From: Ectothiorhodospira sp. BSL-9
GTDB taxonomy: Bacteria > Pseudomonadota > Gammaproteobacteria > Ectothiorhodospirales > Ectothiorhodospiraceae
Assembly (NCBI RefSeq): GCF_001632845.1
Contig: NZ_CP011994.1
Location: forward strand, 868,001 to 932,000
Direction: 5' to 3'
DNA: 64,000 nucleotides
The translations under genes were made by a program, and so were the position numbers. Below, one piece after another: positions 38,205 through 46,826 of the stretch; the stretch's first letter is position 1, and every line of letters begins with the position of its first letter. The notes beneath the pieces were generated by a model. That model was given only the letters and a program-made list of their open reading frames with translations, was not told the DNA's origin and searched no databases.

Positions 38205-39890
38205 ATGCGAATCCTCTTCGTCCATCCGAACTACCATTCCGGTGGCGCCGAAATCGCCGGTAAATGGTCACCCGCCTGGGTGGCCTACCTGGCTGGCTAC
38301 CTCAAGAGCCATGGCTACACGGACTACACCTTCGTGGATGCCATGACCGACGAGATCTCCGACGAGGATCTGCGCAAGATCTTCGCCGAAGCCCAGCCGG
38401 ACATCATCGCCTGTACCGCCGTGACCCCCGCCATCTACAAGGCGGAGGAAACCCTCAAGATCGCCAAGGAAGCCTGCCCCAACGCAGTCACCCTGCTGGG
38501 CGGCATCCACGCCACGTTCATGTTCCAGCAGGTGCTCACTGAAGCGCCCTGGATCGATGCCATCATCCGCGGCGAAGGCGAGGCAGTCACCCTGGACCTG
38601 GTGCGCACCGTGGACGAGGGTCGCTGGCCCGAGGCACGCAGCGAAGTGCGTGGCATCGCCTACGTGGAAAACGACCAGGTTGTTGCTACCCCCGCCGCCC
38701 CCACCATCCGTGACGTGGACTCCATCATCCCCGACTGGGGCGTGCTGGACTGGAAGAAATACATCTACATCCCCATGGGCGTGCCGGTGGCCACCCCCAA
38801 CATGGCGCGCGGTTGCCCCTTCACCTGCAGCTTCTGCTCCCAGTGGAAGTTCTGGCGTGACTATCGGGTGCGCGATCCCAAGAAGGTGGTGGACGAGATC
38901 GAGATCCTGGTCAAGGAGCACGGTGTCGGCTTCTTCATCCTCGCCGACGAAGAGCCCACCATCAACAAGGCCAAGTTCGTGGAGTTCTGTCAGGAACTCA
39001 TCGACCGTGACCTGGGCGTGCTCTGGGGCATCAACACCCGCGTGACCGACGTCATGCGCGACGAGGACCTGCTGCCCTTCTACCGCAAGGCCGGCCTGGT
39101 ACACATTTCCCTGGGCACCGAGGCTGCTGCGCAGCTCAACCTGGACCTGTTCGTCAAGGAAACCACGGTGGCCCAGAACAAGCGCGCCATCGAACTGCTG
39201 CGTAACGCCGGCATCGTCACCGAGGCCCAGTTCATCGTCGGCCTGGAGAACGAGACCGCCGAGACCCTGGAAGAGACCTTCAAGCTGTGCATGGACTGGA
39301 ATCCGGACATGGCCAACTGGGCCATGTTCACCCCCTGGCCCTTCTCGGACCTGTACACCGAGATGGGGGACAAGGTGGAGATCCACGATTTCGCCAAGTA
39401 CAACTTCGTCACCCCCATCATGAAGCCGGCCGCCATGACCCGGGGCGAATTGCTCGACCGGGTGATGCACAATTACCGCCGCTTCTACATGAAGAAGGCC
39501 TTCCTGGGTTATCCCTGGGAGCGCAACCCGCTGCGTCGCAAGTACCTGCTGGGCTGCCTCAAGGCCTTCTTGAAGAGCGCCTTCGAGCGTCGCTTCTACG
39601 ACCTGGGCAAGGCCGGTTACTGGGGTCCACAGTCCCGCAAGACGGTGGACTGGAAGTTCGACCACTCCCGCAAGCTGGTCAAGCCGGACGCCCAGCTGGA
39701 AGAGCAGATCGTCAAGTGGAAGAGCGCCCCGGCCCGCAAGCGCGGCGGCAAACCCGCCAAGGCCGGTGCTGCAGCCGAAGCCTCGCAGATGGATCCGTCC
39801 CAGGTGAAGATCTGCGGCGGTGGCGATCAGCAGCTTGAAGAGAGCCTGGACGACGCCAAGATCAAGGAGAAGATCAAGGAAAACGCCTGA
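38205..39890 (+). CDS. bchE: Anaerobic magnesium-protoporphyrin IX monomethyl ester cyclase (radical SAM, cobalamin)
   Basis: A 561-residue enzyme that closes ring E of bacteriochlorophyll without oxygen, using SAM, a [4Fe-4S] cluster and cobalamin, with water as the oxygen source. The N-terminal B12-binding-like domain opens [19 protein letters not shown]. The radical SAM motif Cys204-x3-Cys208-x2-Cys211 is seen in [18 protein letters not shown]. The C-terminal region (from about 430) includes [20 protein letters not shown] and ends in a Lys/Ala-rich tail. The ATG at 38205 has GGGAG upstream. A strong terminator follows at 39930 before two cobyric acid synthase genes. Confidence 0.95.
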   Translation: MRILFVHPNYHSGGAEIAGKWSPAWVAYLAGYLKSHGYTDYTFVDAMTDEISDEDLRKIFAEAQPDIIACTAVTPAIYKAEETLKIAKEACPNAVTLLGGIHATFMFQQVLTEAPWIDAIIRGEGEAVTLDLVRTVDEGRWPEARSEVRGIAYVENDQVVATPAAPTIRDVDSIIPDWGVLDWKKYIYIPMGVPVATPNMARGCPFTCSFCSQWKFWRDYRVRDPKKVVDEIEILVKEHGVGFFILADEEPTINKAKFVEFCQELIDRDLGVLWGINTRVTDVMRDEDLLPFYRKAGLVHISLGTEAAAQLNLDLFVKETTVAQNKRAIELLRNAGIVTEAQFIVGLENETAETLEETFKLCMDWNPDMANWAMFTPWPFSDLYTEMGDKVEIHDFAKYNFVTPIMKPAAMTRGELLDRVMHNYRRFYMKKAFLGYPWERNPLRRKYLLGCLKAFLKSAFERRFYDLGKAGYWGPQSRKTVDWKFDHSRKLVKPDAQLEEQIVKWKSAPARKRGGKPAKAGAAAEASQMDPSQVKICGGGDQQLEESLDDAKIKEKIKENA

Positions 39891-39929
39891 TCCCTCGGGC
39901 TGACCTGATCCAACCTGATCCGCAATCGC

Positions 39930-39956
39930 AAAGGGCGCCCATGGGGCGCCCTTTTT
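39930..39956 (+). terminator. Rho-independent terminator after bchE
   Basis: AAAGGGCGCCC (39930-39940), loop ATG, and GGGCGCCCTTT (39944-39954) form an 11-base perfect stem, with a T-run at 39952-39956. This is the best intrinsic terminator in the window. Confidence 0.9.
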
Positions 39957-39978
39957 CTGTCCGCTGAGGAAAAACCAC

Positions 39979-41544
39979 GTGATCGATGACCCTACTGCCC
40001 CCATCGACTTCCCCGCCCTGCCCCAGGCCGGCCCACGCCAGGCGAAGGCGCTGATGATCCAGGGCACCAGCTCGGATGTGGGCAAGAGCCTGCTGGTGGC
40101 CGGCCTGTGTCGGGCCTATGCGCGCCGGGGCCTGAAGGTGCGGCCCTTCAAGGCCCAGAACATGAGCAACAACGCCGCCGTCACCGCCGACAGCGACCTG
40201 CCGCCGGGGCCCGACGGCCAGGTGCCCCGGGGCGAGATCGGTCGCGCCCAGGCCCTGCAGGCCCGGGCCTGTGGCGTGGAACCCTCCATCCACATGAACC
40301 CGGTACTGCTCAAACCCCAGACCCTCATCGGCTCCCAGGTGGTGCTGCGCGGCCGTGTGCTGGGCAACTGCCGGGCCAAGGTGTACCACAAGATGAAGCC
40401 GCAACTGCTGCCGGCGGTACTGGACAGCTTTCACCGCACCGCCGCCCAGGCGGACCTGGTGCTGGTGGAGGGGGCCGGCAGCGGCGCCGAGGTGTACCTG
40501 CGCAAGTCCGACATCACCAACATGAAGCTGGCGAAACTGGCCGACCTGCCAGTGGTGGTCCTGGGCGACATCGATCGTGGCGGTGCCCTGGCAGCCATCG
40601 TCGGCACCCATGCCCTGCTCAACGACGATGAAAATGCCCGTGTGGTGGGTTACATCATCAACAAGTTCCGGGGCGACCTGTCCCTCTTCGAGCCCGCCTG
40701 CGAACTCATGACCGAGCGCACCGGCTGGCCCTGGCTGGGGGTGGTACGCTGGTTCGAATCCGCCTCGCGGCTGCCGGCGGAAGACTCCCTGGCCCTGGAG
40801 CGGCCCGCGGAAGGTGAGGGGCACGGCCTCAACATCGCCGTACCGCAGCTCTCCCGGGTGGCCAATTTCGACGATCTGGACCCCCTGGCGGCCGAACCTG
40901 GGGTCAGCGTGAACTGGGTCAAGCCCGGCACACCGATACCCCGGGATACCGATGTGGTCATCCTGCCAGGTTCCAAGTCCACCCGTGCGGATCTTGAAGT
41001 GATGCGCCGCGAGGGCTGGGACATCGACATCCTGGCCCATGTGCGCCAGGGAGGGCGCGTGGTGGGCCTGTGCGCGGGATTCCAGATGCTGGGTCGTGTG
41101 GTGCGCGACCCCCAGGGTATCGAGGGCGACCCGGGCGAGACGCCGGGGCTGGGATTGCTGGACGTGGACACCGAGATCAGCGGTGAGAAGCAACTCATCG
41201 ACCTGGATGCCATCGACCAGACCAGTGGCTGTCGTGTCACCGGCTACGAGATGCACATGGGCCGCACCCACGGCGCCGGTCTGGAGCGCCCCTGGCTGAT
41301 GCTGGAGGACGCACAGGGCAAGCCCCGCCCCGAAGGAGCCCTGTCTGCCGATGGCCGGGTCGCCGGCGCCTACGTGCATGGCATCTTCGGCAATGATGAC
41401 TTCCGCGCCCACTGGCTGCGCCGGGTGGGCGCCGAGGCCTCCACCCTGGACTATGAGGCCCGCGTGGAAGCCGCCCTGGAGGCCCTGGCAGATCACTGCG
41501 AGGACAACCTGGACCTGGACGCGCTGCTGGCGCTGGCCCGGTAG
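39979..41544 (+). CDS. cobQ: Cobyric acid synthase (adenosylcobyrinate a,c-diamide amidase), copy 1
   Basis: A 521-residue glutamine-dependent enzyme amidating four carboxylates of adenosylcobyrinate a,c-diamide in cobalamin synthesis. A dethiobiotin-synthetase-like ATP domain opens with GTSSDVGKS (residues 29-37) and keeps FKAQNMSNNAAVT, IHMNPVLLKPQ and GDIDRGG (Asp199). The C-terminal GATase domain has nucleophile Cys365 in VGLCAGFQML and His467 in YVHGIF. A GTG start follows GAGGAAA. It lies after the bchE terminator, so it probably has its own promoter or depends on read-through. A second copy follows after ten bases. BchE downstream chemistry needs cobalamin, which explains the neighbourhood. 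Confidence 0.93.
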   Translation: MIDDPTAPIDFPALPQAGPRQAKALMIQGTSSDVGKSLLVAGLCRAYARRGLKVRPFKAQNMSNNAAVTADSDLPPGPDGQVPRGEIGRAQALQARACGVEPSIHMNPVLLKPQTLIGSQVVLRGRVLGNCRAKVYHKMKPQLLPAVLDSFHRTAAQADLVLVEGAGSGAEVYLRKSDITNMKLAKLADLPVVVLGDIDRGGALAAIVGTHALLNDDENARVVGYIINKFRGDLSLFEPACELMTERTGWPWLGVVRWFESASRLPAEDSLALERPAEGEGHGLNIAVPQLSRVANFDDLDPLAAEPGVSVNWVKPGTPIPRDTDVVILPGSKSTRADLEVMRREGWDIDILAHVRQGGRVVGLCAGFQMLGRVVRDPQGIEGDPGETPGLGLLDVDTEISGEKQLIDLDAIDQTSGCRVTGYEMHMGRTHGAGLERPWLMLEDAQGKPRPEGALSADGRVAGAYVHGIFGNDDFRAHWLRRVGAEASTLDYEARVEAALEALADHCEDNLDLDALLALAR

Positions 41545-41554
41545 GGGTCGGTCC

Positions 41555-43102
41555 ATGTCCTCCAGCACCCCGAGGTCTCCCGCCCGCGTCCTCATGATCC
41601 AGGGCACCAACGCCGATGTGGGCAAGAGCCTGGTGGTGGCGGGCCTGTGCCGGGCCTTCACCCGTCGCGGCCTCACCGTGCGCCCCTTCAAGGCGCAGAA
41701 CATGAGCAACAATGCCGCCGTCACCGTGGACTCGGACGCCCCACCCCGGGCCGATGGCACGCCGGTGCGGGGCGAGATCGGCCGGGCCCAGGCCCTGCAG
41801 GCCCTGGCCTGCGGCGCACCCAATTCGGTCCACATGAACCCGGTGCTGCTCAAACCCCAGAGCGACAGGGACAGCCAGGTGGTGCTGCGCGGACGGGTGC
41901 TGGGCACCTGGTCGGCCGCCGGCTATCAGGCCATGAAGACGGACCTGCTGCCCGCCGTGGTGGACAGCCTGCAGCACCTGACGAACGAGTCGGACCTGGT
42001 GCTTATCGAAGGGGCCGGTTGCGGTTCGGAGCGCTACCTGCGGGCCCGGGACATCACCAACATGGGCCTGGCCGAGGCGGCGGACATCCCGGTGATCCTG
42101 CTGGGCGAGGATGCCCGGGGCGGCATCACTGCCTCGGTGCTGGGCTCGCACCAGCTCTGGACCGCGTCGGAACGGGGCCGCGTCCAGGGTTACCTGGTGA
42201 ACCGTTTTCGCGGCGACCCAGCGGTCTTCGCCCCCGCCGCCGAGGAGATGACCCAGGCCACCGGCTGGCCCAACCTGGGCCTGATCCGCTGGTTCCATGG
42301 TGCCACGCGCCTGGCCCAGGAGGACTCCCTGGCTTTGGACCAGCAACACTCAGGGTCAGGCCATGGCCTGCGCATCGTCGTGCCACGCCTGCCCCGGGTG
42401 GCCAATTTCGACGACCTGGATCCCCTGGCGGCGGAACCGGGCGTGGACGTGCGCTGGATTCCCCCGGGGCAACCCCTGCCCCGGGATGCCGACGTGGTCC
42501 TGCTCCCCGGCTCCAAGGCCACCCGCAGCGACCTGGAATGCCTGTACCGGGAAGGCTGGCACCACGACATCCACACCCATGTGCGCCACGGCGGCCATGT
42601 GGTGGGCCTGTGTGCCGGCTATCAAATGCTGGGCCGGGTGATCCGCGACCCCGAGGGGATCGAAGGCCCGCCGGGTGACACCCCCGGCCTGGGCCTGCTG
42701 GACATGGAAACCACCCTCACCGGTGATAAGCGCCTGCTGGACCTGGACGCCAGGGACCAGCGCAGCGGCCAAAGGCTCACCGGCTACGAGATGCACATGG
42801 GCCGCACCTCCGGCCCCGGGCTGAATCGATCCTGGCTGATCCTGGAGGACGCAGACGACACCCGACCGGAGGGTGCACAGTCCGCCAATGGGCGCGTCAT
42901 GGGGGGATACGTCCACGGTATCTTCGCTGCCGACGGCTTCCGTCGCCACTGGCTGGAAGGCCTGGGTGCAAAAACCTCCGGGCTCCATTACGCTGAGCGA
43001 GTGGAGGCCACGCTGAATGCCTTTGCGGATCAGCTGGAAGAGGATCTTGACCTGGATCGGCTATGGGAACTGGCGCGACCACCGGGGCTCAAACAGCGCT
43101 AG
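41555..43102 (+). CDS. Cobyric acid synthase paralogue, copy 2 (altered DIDRGG motif)
   Basis: A 515-residue paralogue of the preceding gene, clearly homologous end to end (QNMSNNAAVT, HMNPVLLKPQ, VANFDDLDPLAAEPGV and GYEMHMGRT are shared). The P-loop GTNADVGKS is intact, and the GATase nucleophile Cys353 (GLCAGYQMLG) and His454 (YVHGIF) are intact. The otherwise invariant GDIDRGG is changed to GEDARGG, with the aspartate equivalent to Asp199 replaced by Ala187. The tandem pair probably arose by duplication. Copy 2 could have a changed amidation order or substrate, or act with copy 1. The ATG follows GGGG at eight bases. Confidence 0.88.
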   Translation: MSSSTPRSPARVLMIQGTNADVGKSLVVAGLCRAFTRRGLTVRPFKAQNMSNNAAVTVDSDAPPRADGTPVRGEIGRAQALQALACGAPNSVHMNPVLLKPQSDRDSQVVLRGRVLGTWSAAGYQAMKTDLLPAVVDSLQHLTNESDLVLIEGAGCGSERYLRARDITNMGLAEAADIPVILLGEDARGGITASVLGSHQLWTASERGRVQGYLVNRFRGDPAVFAPAAEEMTQATGWPNLGLIRWFHGATRLAQEDSLALDQQHSGSGHGLRIVVPRLPRVANFDDLDPLAAEPGVDVRWIPPGQPLPRDADVVLLPGSKATRSDLECLYREGWHHDIHTHVRHGGHVVGLCAGYQMLGRVIRDPEGIEGPPGDTPGLGLLDMETTLTGDKRLLDLDARDQRSGQRLTGYEMHMGRTSGPGLNRSWLILEDADDTRPEGAQSANGRVMGGYVHGIFAADGFRRHWLEGLGAKTSGLHYAERVEATLNAFADQLEEDLDLDRLWELARPPGLKQR

Positions 43103-43146
43103 AGGGACCGCAAATTGATGAAATCACTGGCATTCGAGGCCTGCCC

Positions 43147-44142
43147 ATGAGCCGTATCGCGATCATTGGTGCCGGTATGGCCGGGCTGGCTGCCGCACGA
43201 CGCCTGGCGGACCAGGGGCATGACTGTACGGTGCTCGAAAAGAGTCGGGGCCTGGGCGGGCGCATGGCCACACGCCATGCCGACGCATTGCGATTCGATC
43301 ACGGGGCGCAATACTTCACTGCGCGAGGCGAGTCACTGAGGGCATACGTGCGAGGCTGGCAGCAGGAGGGGGTCGTGGCGGAATGGGGGTCAGACCGACT
43401 GGTCGGTTGTCCCGGCATGACCGCGCCGGCCTGGGCCATGGCCCGCGGCCTGAACATTCATCGCAACTGTCGGATCACACATCTGGAACACCATCCGGAG
43501 GGCTGGCACCTGCACGCCGAGCCAGGCCCGGATCATGAGGCCCTGGCAAAGCCCTTCGACGCCGTGCTGCTGGCCATTCCCGCCCCCCAGGCCATCACCC
43601 TGGCCGCCACTGCGGGGATCCAGTTCCCGGCAATGGCGCAGGTGCGCTACGCCCCCACGATCACATTGATGGCTGCGTTCGATCACCCCCTCTCACTCCC
43701 CGATGTGGCACTCGAGCCCACCCAGGGGCCGTTGGCATGGATCGCCCGCAATGCCACCAAGCCGGGGCGGGACGCCGAGCCTGAAACCGTGGTAGCCCAT
43801 GCCGGCAGCGAATGGTCACGTGCCCATGTGGACACGCCGGCCGAGGCGCTCGGAGAACCCCTGCTGGAAGCCTTGGGCGCCATTGTGGGCAAGGCGCAGC
43901 CGTTCCATTGGCAGGTTCACCGCTGGCTGTATGCCCGTGTGGAGCAGTCCGCCGGAACACCATGCCTGTGGGATGCCCAACAGCGGATCGGTGCCTGCGG
44001 CGACTGGGCCCTTGGCGCCCGTGTGGAAGCGGCCTTCGACAGCGGCGAGGCACTGGCTGCGGCGGTGATCCGGTCCATGTCTGCCGGCGGGGATCAGGCC
44101 AACGGCCCAGACCCGAGTGAATCTGAACGACAGCCACCATGA
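43147..44142 (+). CDS. Renalase-like FAD/NAD(P)-dependent oxidoreductase
   Basis: A 331-residue flavoprotein. The N-terminal dinucleotide-binding motif is IIGAGMAGLAAARRLADQGH followed by VLEKSRGLGGRMATRH, and FDHGAQYFTAR is the typical renalase-type substrate-domain entry. The C-terminal FAD-contact segment is RIGACGDWALGARVEAAFDSG. This group oxidises isomeric forms of NAD(P)H or related amines; the bacterial substrate is not fixed. The start is the ATG at 43147 within MSRIAIIGAG. It follows the second cobQ by 44 bases in the same direction. Confidence 0.85.
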   Translation: MSRIAIIGAGMAGLAAARRLADQGHDCTVLEKSRGLGGRMATRHADALRFDHGAQYFTARGESLRAYVRGWQQEGVVAEWGSDRLVGCPGMTAPAWAMARGLNIHRNCRITHLEHHPEGWHLHAEPGPDHEALAKPFDAVLLAIPAPQAITLAATAGIQFPAMAQVRYAPTITLMAAFDHPLSLPDVALEPTQGPLAWIARNATKPGRDAEPETVVAHAGSEWSRAHVDTPAEALGEPLLEALGAIVGKAQPFHWQVHRWLYARVEQSAGTPCLWDAQQRIGACGDWALGARVEAAFDSGEALAAAVIRSMSAGGDQANGPDPSESERQPP

Positions 44143-44174
44143 GTCCCTTTCCCGACCATCAGGTGTGCTGACAA

Positions 44175-45194
44175 GTGACCCGTGCTGAAGGCATCGAGCA
44201 GGAACTGAGGGGGGCTCTGGAAGAATACCTCACCAATTATTTGTCCAGGCGGGACCTGCACAAGGCGATGGCGTTTTTTAGCCCCACCATCCAAGGCGTG
44301 GGGACCGGACACGACGAATTCGTCCCCGAGCGACGTGTCTTCCTGGAAATCTATGAGAGGGACTTTCGGCAGGCCCCCAATCCCATCGTCTGGGAGCAAC
44401 CCCGCCTGCACGTGGCAGTGCTTTGCGACACGGTGGGCATCACCACTTGCGAATTGCATTTGCACACCCAGATTCAGGGGCAGGAGATCCACCTCAACAA
44501 TCTGCGCCAGACCCTGGTATGGAAGCGTCATGAATCAGGTCGTTGGCTCATCGAACACCTGCATATCTCCTTCCCGAGCACCGAACACGGACAGGACGAA
44601 TCCTACCCGAACAAGGAACTGGAGGCGCGCAACCGGGTTCTGGCGCGGCTGGTGGAGAAGCGAACCGCCCAATTGAGCGAGGCGCTGGAAGAACAGCGAC
44701 AGCTGGCCAACACCGACCGCCTCACCGGCATGAACAACCGGCCGCGCATTGAAGAGCTCGCCAATACAGAGCTGCTGGGGGCCCAGCGATATGGCTACCC
44801 GGTCTCCGCCATCCTGATCGACGTGGACTGGTTCAAGCGGATCAATGACCAACACGGGCACCTGATCGGTGACAGCGTCCTCAAGGCCTTTGCCGACATC
44901 ATCACTGCCCGGCTGCGTGCCGTGGATCACGCTGGCCGCTGGGGTGGGGAGGAGTTCCTGATCATTTGTCCGCACATCGGCATGGAAGGCGCCCTCGCCC
45001 TGGCGCGAGGCTTACAGGAAACCATCGCCGCGCACCCGTTCCCCAAGGTCGGGCCCTGGACCGCCAGCATCGGCGTTTCCCAATACCGGCCTGGAGAAAC
45101 CCTCCAGGACTTCTTTGGCCGCACCGACGCCGCCCTCTACCGCGCCAAGGAGCTGGGCCGCAACCGCGTGGAGGTGGCGCCGAACGGGCCTTAG
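44175..45194 (+). CDS. Diguanylate cyclase with N-terminal SnoaL-like domain
   Basis: A 339-residue cytosolic protein. The first about 135 residues resemble a SnoaL-like (NTF2 fold) small-molecule-binding domain (HKAMAFFSPTIQGVGTGHDEF ... GRWLIEHLHISFP). A short coiled-coil linker follows (about 145-175), then a GGDEF domain from about 178 (TDRLTGMNNRPRIEELAN). The active site is GGEEF and the inhibitory I-site RxxD (RAVD) sits five residues before it, so an active, product-inhibited c-di-GMP synthase is expected. A GTG start at 44175 is used. It is the last gene of ordinary host character before the defence island. Confidence 0.88.
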   Translation: MTRAEGIEQELRGALEEYLTNYLSRRDLHKAMAFFSPTIQGVGTGHDEFVPERRVFLEIYERDFRQAPNPIVWEQPRLHVAVLCDTVGITTCELHLHTQIQGQEIHLNNLRQTLVWKRHESGRWLIEHLHISFPSTEHGQDESYPNKELEARNRVLARLVEKRTAQLSEALEEQRQLANTDRLTGMNNRPRIEELANTELLGAQRYGYPVSAILIDVDWFKRINDQHGHLIGDSVLKAFADIITARLRAVDHAGRWGGEEFLIICPHIGMEGALALARGLQETIAAHPFPKVGPWTASIGVSQYRPGETLQDFFGRTDAALYRAKELGRNRVEVAPNGP

Positions 45195-45351
45195 GGCGCG
45201 GATGTGGTCCTTGTTCGGCCCTTTGAGCCGATCTTTGCTGGTCTATCCAGGTCAAATCGGTTAAAAGCAGTGCAGTGTCGGGCCGCTGCGCCCACGCCAA
45301 CGGGCCAACTCAGATGAGGTGGCAACACCATCGTACATAGGAAACGACAGC
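45195..45351. other. Left border region of the defence island
   Basis: These 157 bases separate the diguanylate cyclase from the first island gene and must hold the promoter of the BREX operon. I find no strong -35/-10 pair, no tRNA and no direct repeat typical of an attachment site. TTGCTG...GGTTAAAA near 45237-45266 is a weak candidate. Confidence 0.3.
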
Positions 45352-45564
45352 ATGGCCGAGCAGGACGATCGCTGGTTATCCGTCGACGAGATAGGCAAGC
45401 ACCTTGGTGTCAGCAACGACACCGTGTACCGCTGGATCGACAAGCACTCAATGCCTGCCCACCGTATGGGGCGATTCTGGAAGTTCCAAAAGGTCGAGGT
45501 GGACGAGTGGGTCAAAGCGGGGGGAGCCGCCGAAACACCACGCAAGGATCAGCGTCGCGAATGA
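45352..45564 (+). CDS. Excisionase/MerR-type helix-turn-helix protein at head of BREX operon
   Basis: A 70-residue DNA-binding protein: WLSVDEIGKHLGVSNDTVYRWIDKHSMPAHRMGRFWKF is a complete excisionase-family (HTH_17) domain. The ATG at 45352 is chosen; an in-frame start 11 codons earlier is possible. Its stop overlaps the brxA start by four bases (ATGA), so it is an integral operon gene. It may act as a transcription regulator of the island (a role taken by the unrelated BrxR in other BREX loci) or guide a BREX component to DNA. Confidence 0.8.
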   Translation: MAEQDDRWLSVDEIGKHLGVSNDTVYRWIDKHSMPAHRMGRFWKFQKVEVDEWVKAGGAAETPRKDQRRE

Positions 45565-46175
45565 CCGAGGGCAGGTATCGCATCTCCTTCACGTCCGGCA
45601 GCCTGTATCACCGCGAATCGGTGAAGCTGGCCGAACTGTACCTCTCGCTCCGTGACTGGGAAGCAGTGCGGGCGCAAGCGCTGCGTGACAACCTGCTCCA
45701 GGCCAGGACCGAAAGCACGGCAAAGCGCACCTGCAGAGAGGCTCTAGCACGCCTGCAGAGGTTGAACGATCGCGAACTGGCGTTCCTGCCAGAGGCCAAC
45801 CACCACGACCAGGCTCACCTCCTATGGGTTGCGGTGTGTCGTCTGTACCGCTTGATTGCGGACTTTGCGGTGGAAGTGATCCATGAGCGGTTCGTTACGA
45901 TGAATCTGGGCCTCAGCTTCGAGGACTTCGATGCCTTCTATAACCGCAAATCGGAATGGCATGACGAGCTTGATAACGCCAGCGCTTCAACGCGCAACAA
46001 ATTACGGCAGGTTCTGTTCAGGATGCTGCGTGAGGCTGGGTTGTTAGGGAAAGACAAAACCATCAACGCGGTGCTGCTAAGCCCGAGGCTGGTCGAGCTG
46101 CTGAGTCAGCACCAACCTGATGAGTGTCTTTACTTTCCAGTCCATGAATCAGATATCAAAGGGATGTCCACTTGA
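45561..46175 (+). CDS. brxA: BREX protein BrxA (DUF1819)
   Basis: A 204-residue protein of the BrxA/DUF1819 family: FTSGSLYHRESVKLAELYLSLRDWEAVR is the characteristic opening, with TCREALARLQRLNDRELAFL and the middle KSEWHDELDNASASTRNKLRQVLFRMLREAGLL region. BrxA is a small all-helical protein related to NusB that binds DNA in other systems and is needed for phage exclusion in BREX type 1. It overlaps the HTH gene by four bases at the 5' end and brxB (TTGA overlap) at the 3' end. Confidence 0.9.
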   Translation: MTEGRYRISFTSGSLYHRESVKLAELYLSLRDWEAVRAQALRDNLLQARTESTAKRTCREALARLQRLNDRELAFLPEANHHDQAHLLWVAVCRLYRLIADFAVEVIHERFVTMNLGLSFEDFDAFYNRKSEWHDELDNASASTRNKLRQVLFRMLREAGLLGKDKTINAVLLSPRLVELLSQHQPDECLYFPVHESDIKGMST

Positions 46176-46783
46176 CTCTAGACATTGCCAAAATGCCGAT
46201 GCAGGATCGGCTTCAGCACTTGTTCAGCGTGGTTTCCGGCCAGCGATTCCTGCACAAACAAGGCCTGGGCAATGAAGTGCCATTCTTCATCTGCCCCTTT
46301 CGGCCAGAAGAAGCGGTCGAAATGGAGCGTCTTCAGCGGCAGCTGGTCAATCGCCTGGAGCAAGCGGGCATCAGGATTCTGAGCATCAACCTGTATGACC
46401 TTGCCATCGATATCCTGAAAGAAAGAGAAATCTGGGACCAGGTGTTGCAGCTCGAGCCCACCGTCTCAAAGGATCAACTGAAAGAATTATTACAGGGTGT
46501 GCTTGACCCTGAAGCTCACTTGGTACCCGCCATTGCGGCAAAACTCCACCCCGATGAGTTTGATGTTCTGTTTCTTTCAGGGGTGGGGGAAATATTCCCC
46601 TACATACGCTCCCATAACGTGCTCAACAACCTGCAAAGCACGGCCAAAGACCGACCAACGGTGATGTTTTTCCCTGGGTCCTACACCCACTCGCTGGAAA
46701 CCGGGGCATCACTGGACTTGTTCGGCCGGCTGCATGACGACAAGTACTATCGTGCATTCAACATCTTTCATTACGAAGCCTGA
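46172..46783 (+). CDS. brxB: BREX protein BrxB (DUF1788)
   Basis: A 203-residue protein of the BrxB/DUF1788 family. Features include MQDRLQHLFSVVSGQRFLHKQGLGNEVPFFICPF and a C-terminal LFLSGVGEIFPYIRSHNVLNNLQ followed by VMFFPGSYTHSLETGASLDLFGRL. The start is a TTG overlapping the brxA stop. Its exact function is unknown; it is an essential component for BREX type 1 defence and is thought to join the BrxC/PglX/PglZ complex. A 43-base gap with AGGGAAAG leads to brxC. Confidence 0.9.
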   Translation: MTLDIAKMPMQDRLQHLFSVVSGQRFLHKQGLGNEVPFFICPFRPEEAVEMERLQRQLVNRLEQAGIRILSINLYDLAIDILKEREIWDQVLQLEPTVSKDQLKELLQGVLDPEAHLVPAIAAKLHPDEFDVLFLSGVGEIFPYIRSHNVLNNLQSTAKDRPTVMFFPGSYTHSLETGASLDLFGRLHDDKYYRAFNIFHYEA

Positions 46784-46826
46784 ACGGACGACAGCATTCG
46801 AGGCGCCATCATTAAGGGAAAGTGCA

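Noticed and set aside
38268-41907. Two long minus-strand open frames opposite bchE and cobQ
   Set aside because: Antisense shadows; both plus-strand genes have catalytic motifs and ribosome sites.
45195-45351. tRNA or attachment site at the left edge of the defence island
   Set aside because: No cloverleaf, no TPsiC-like box and no matching direct repeat were found in the visible part; the right edge of the island is outside the window.
46734-46826. Upstream extension of brxC to 46734
   Set aside because: It would overlap brxB and lacks BrxC similarity; the ATG at 46827 has AGGGAAAG and the family N-terminus.
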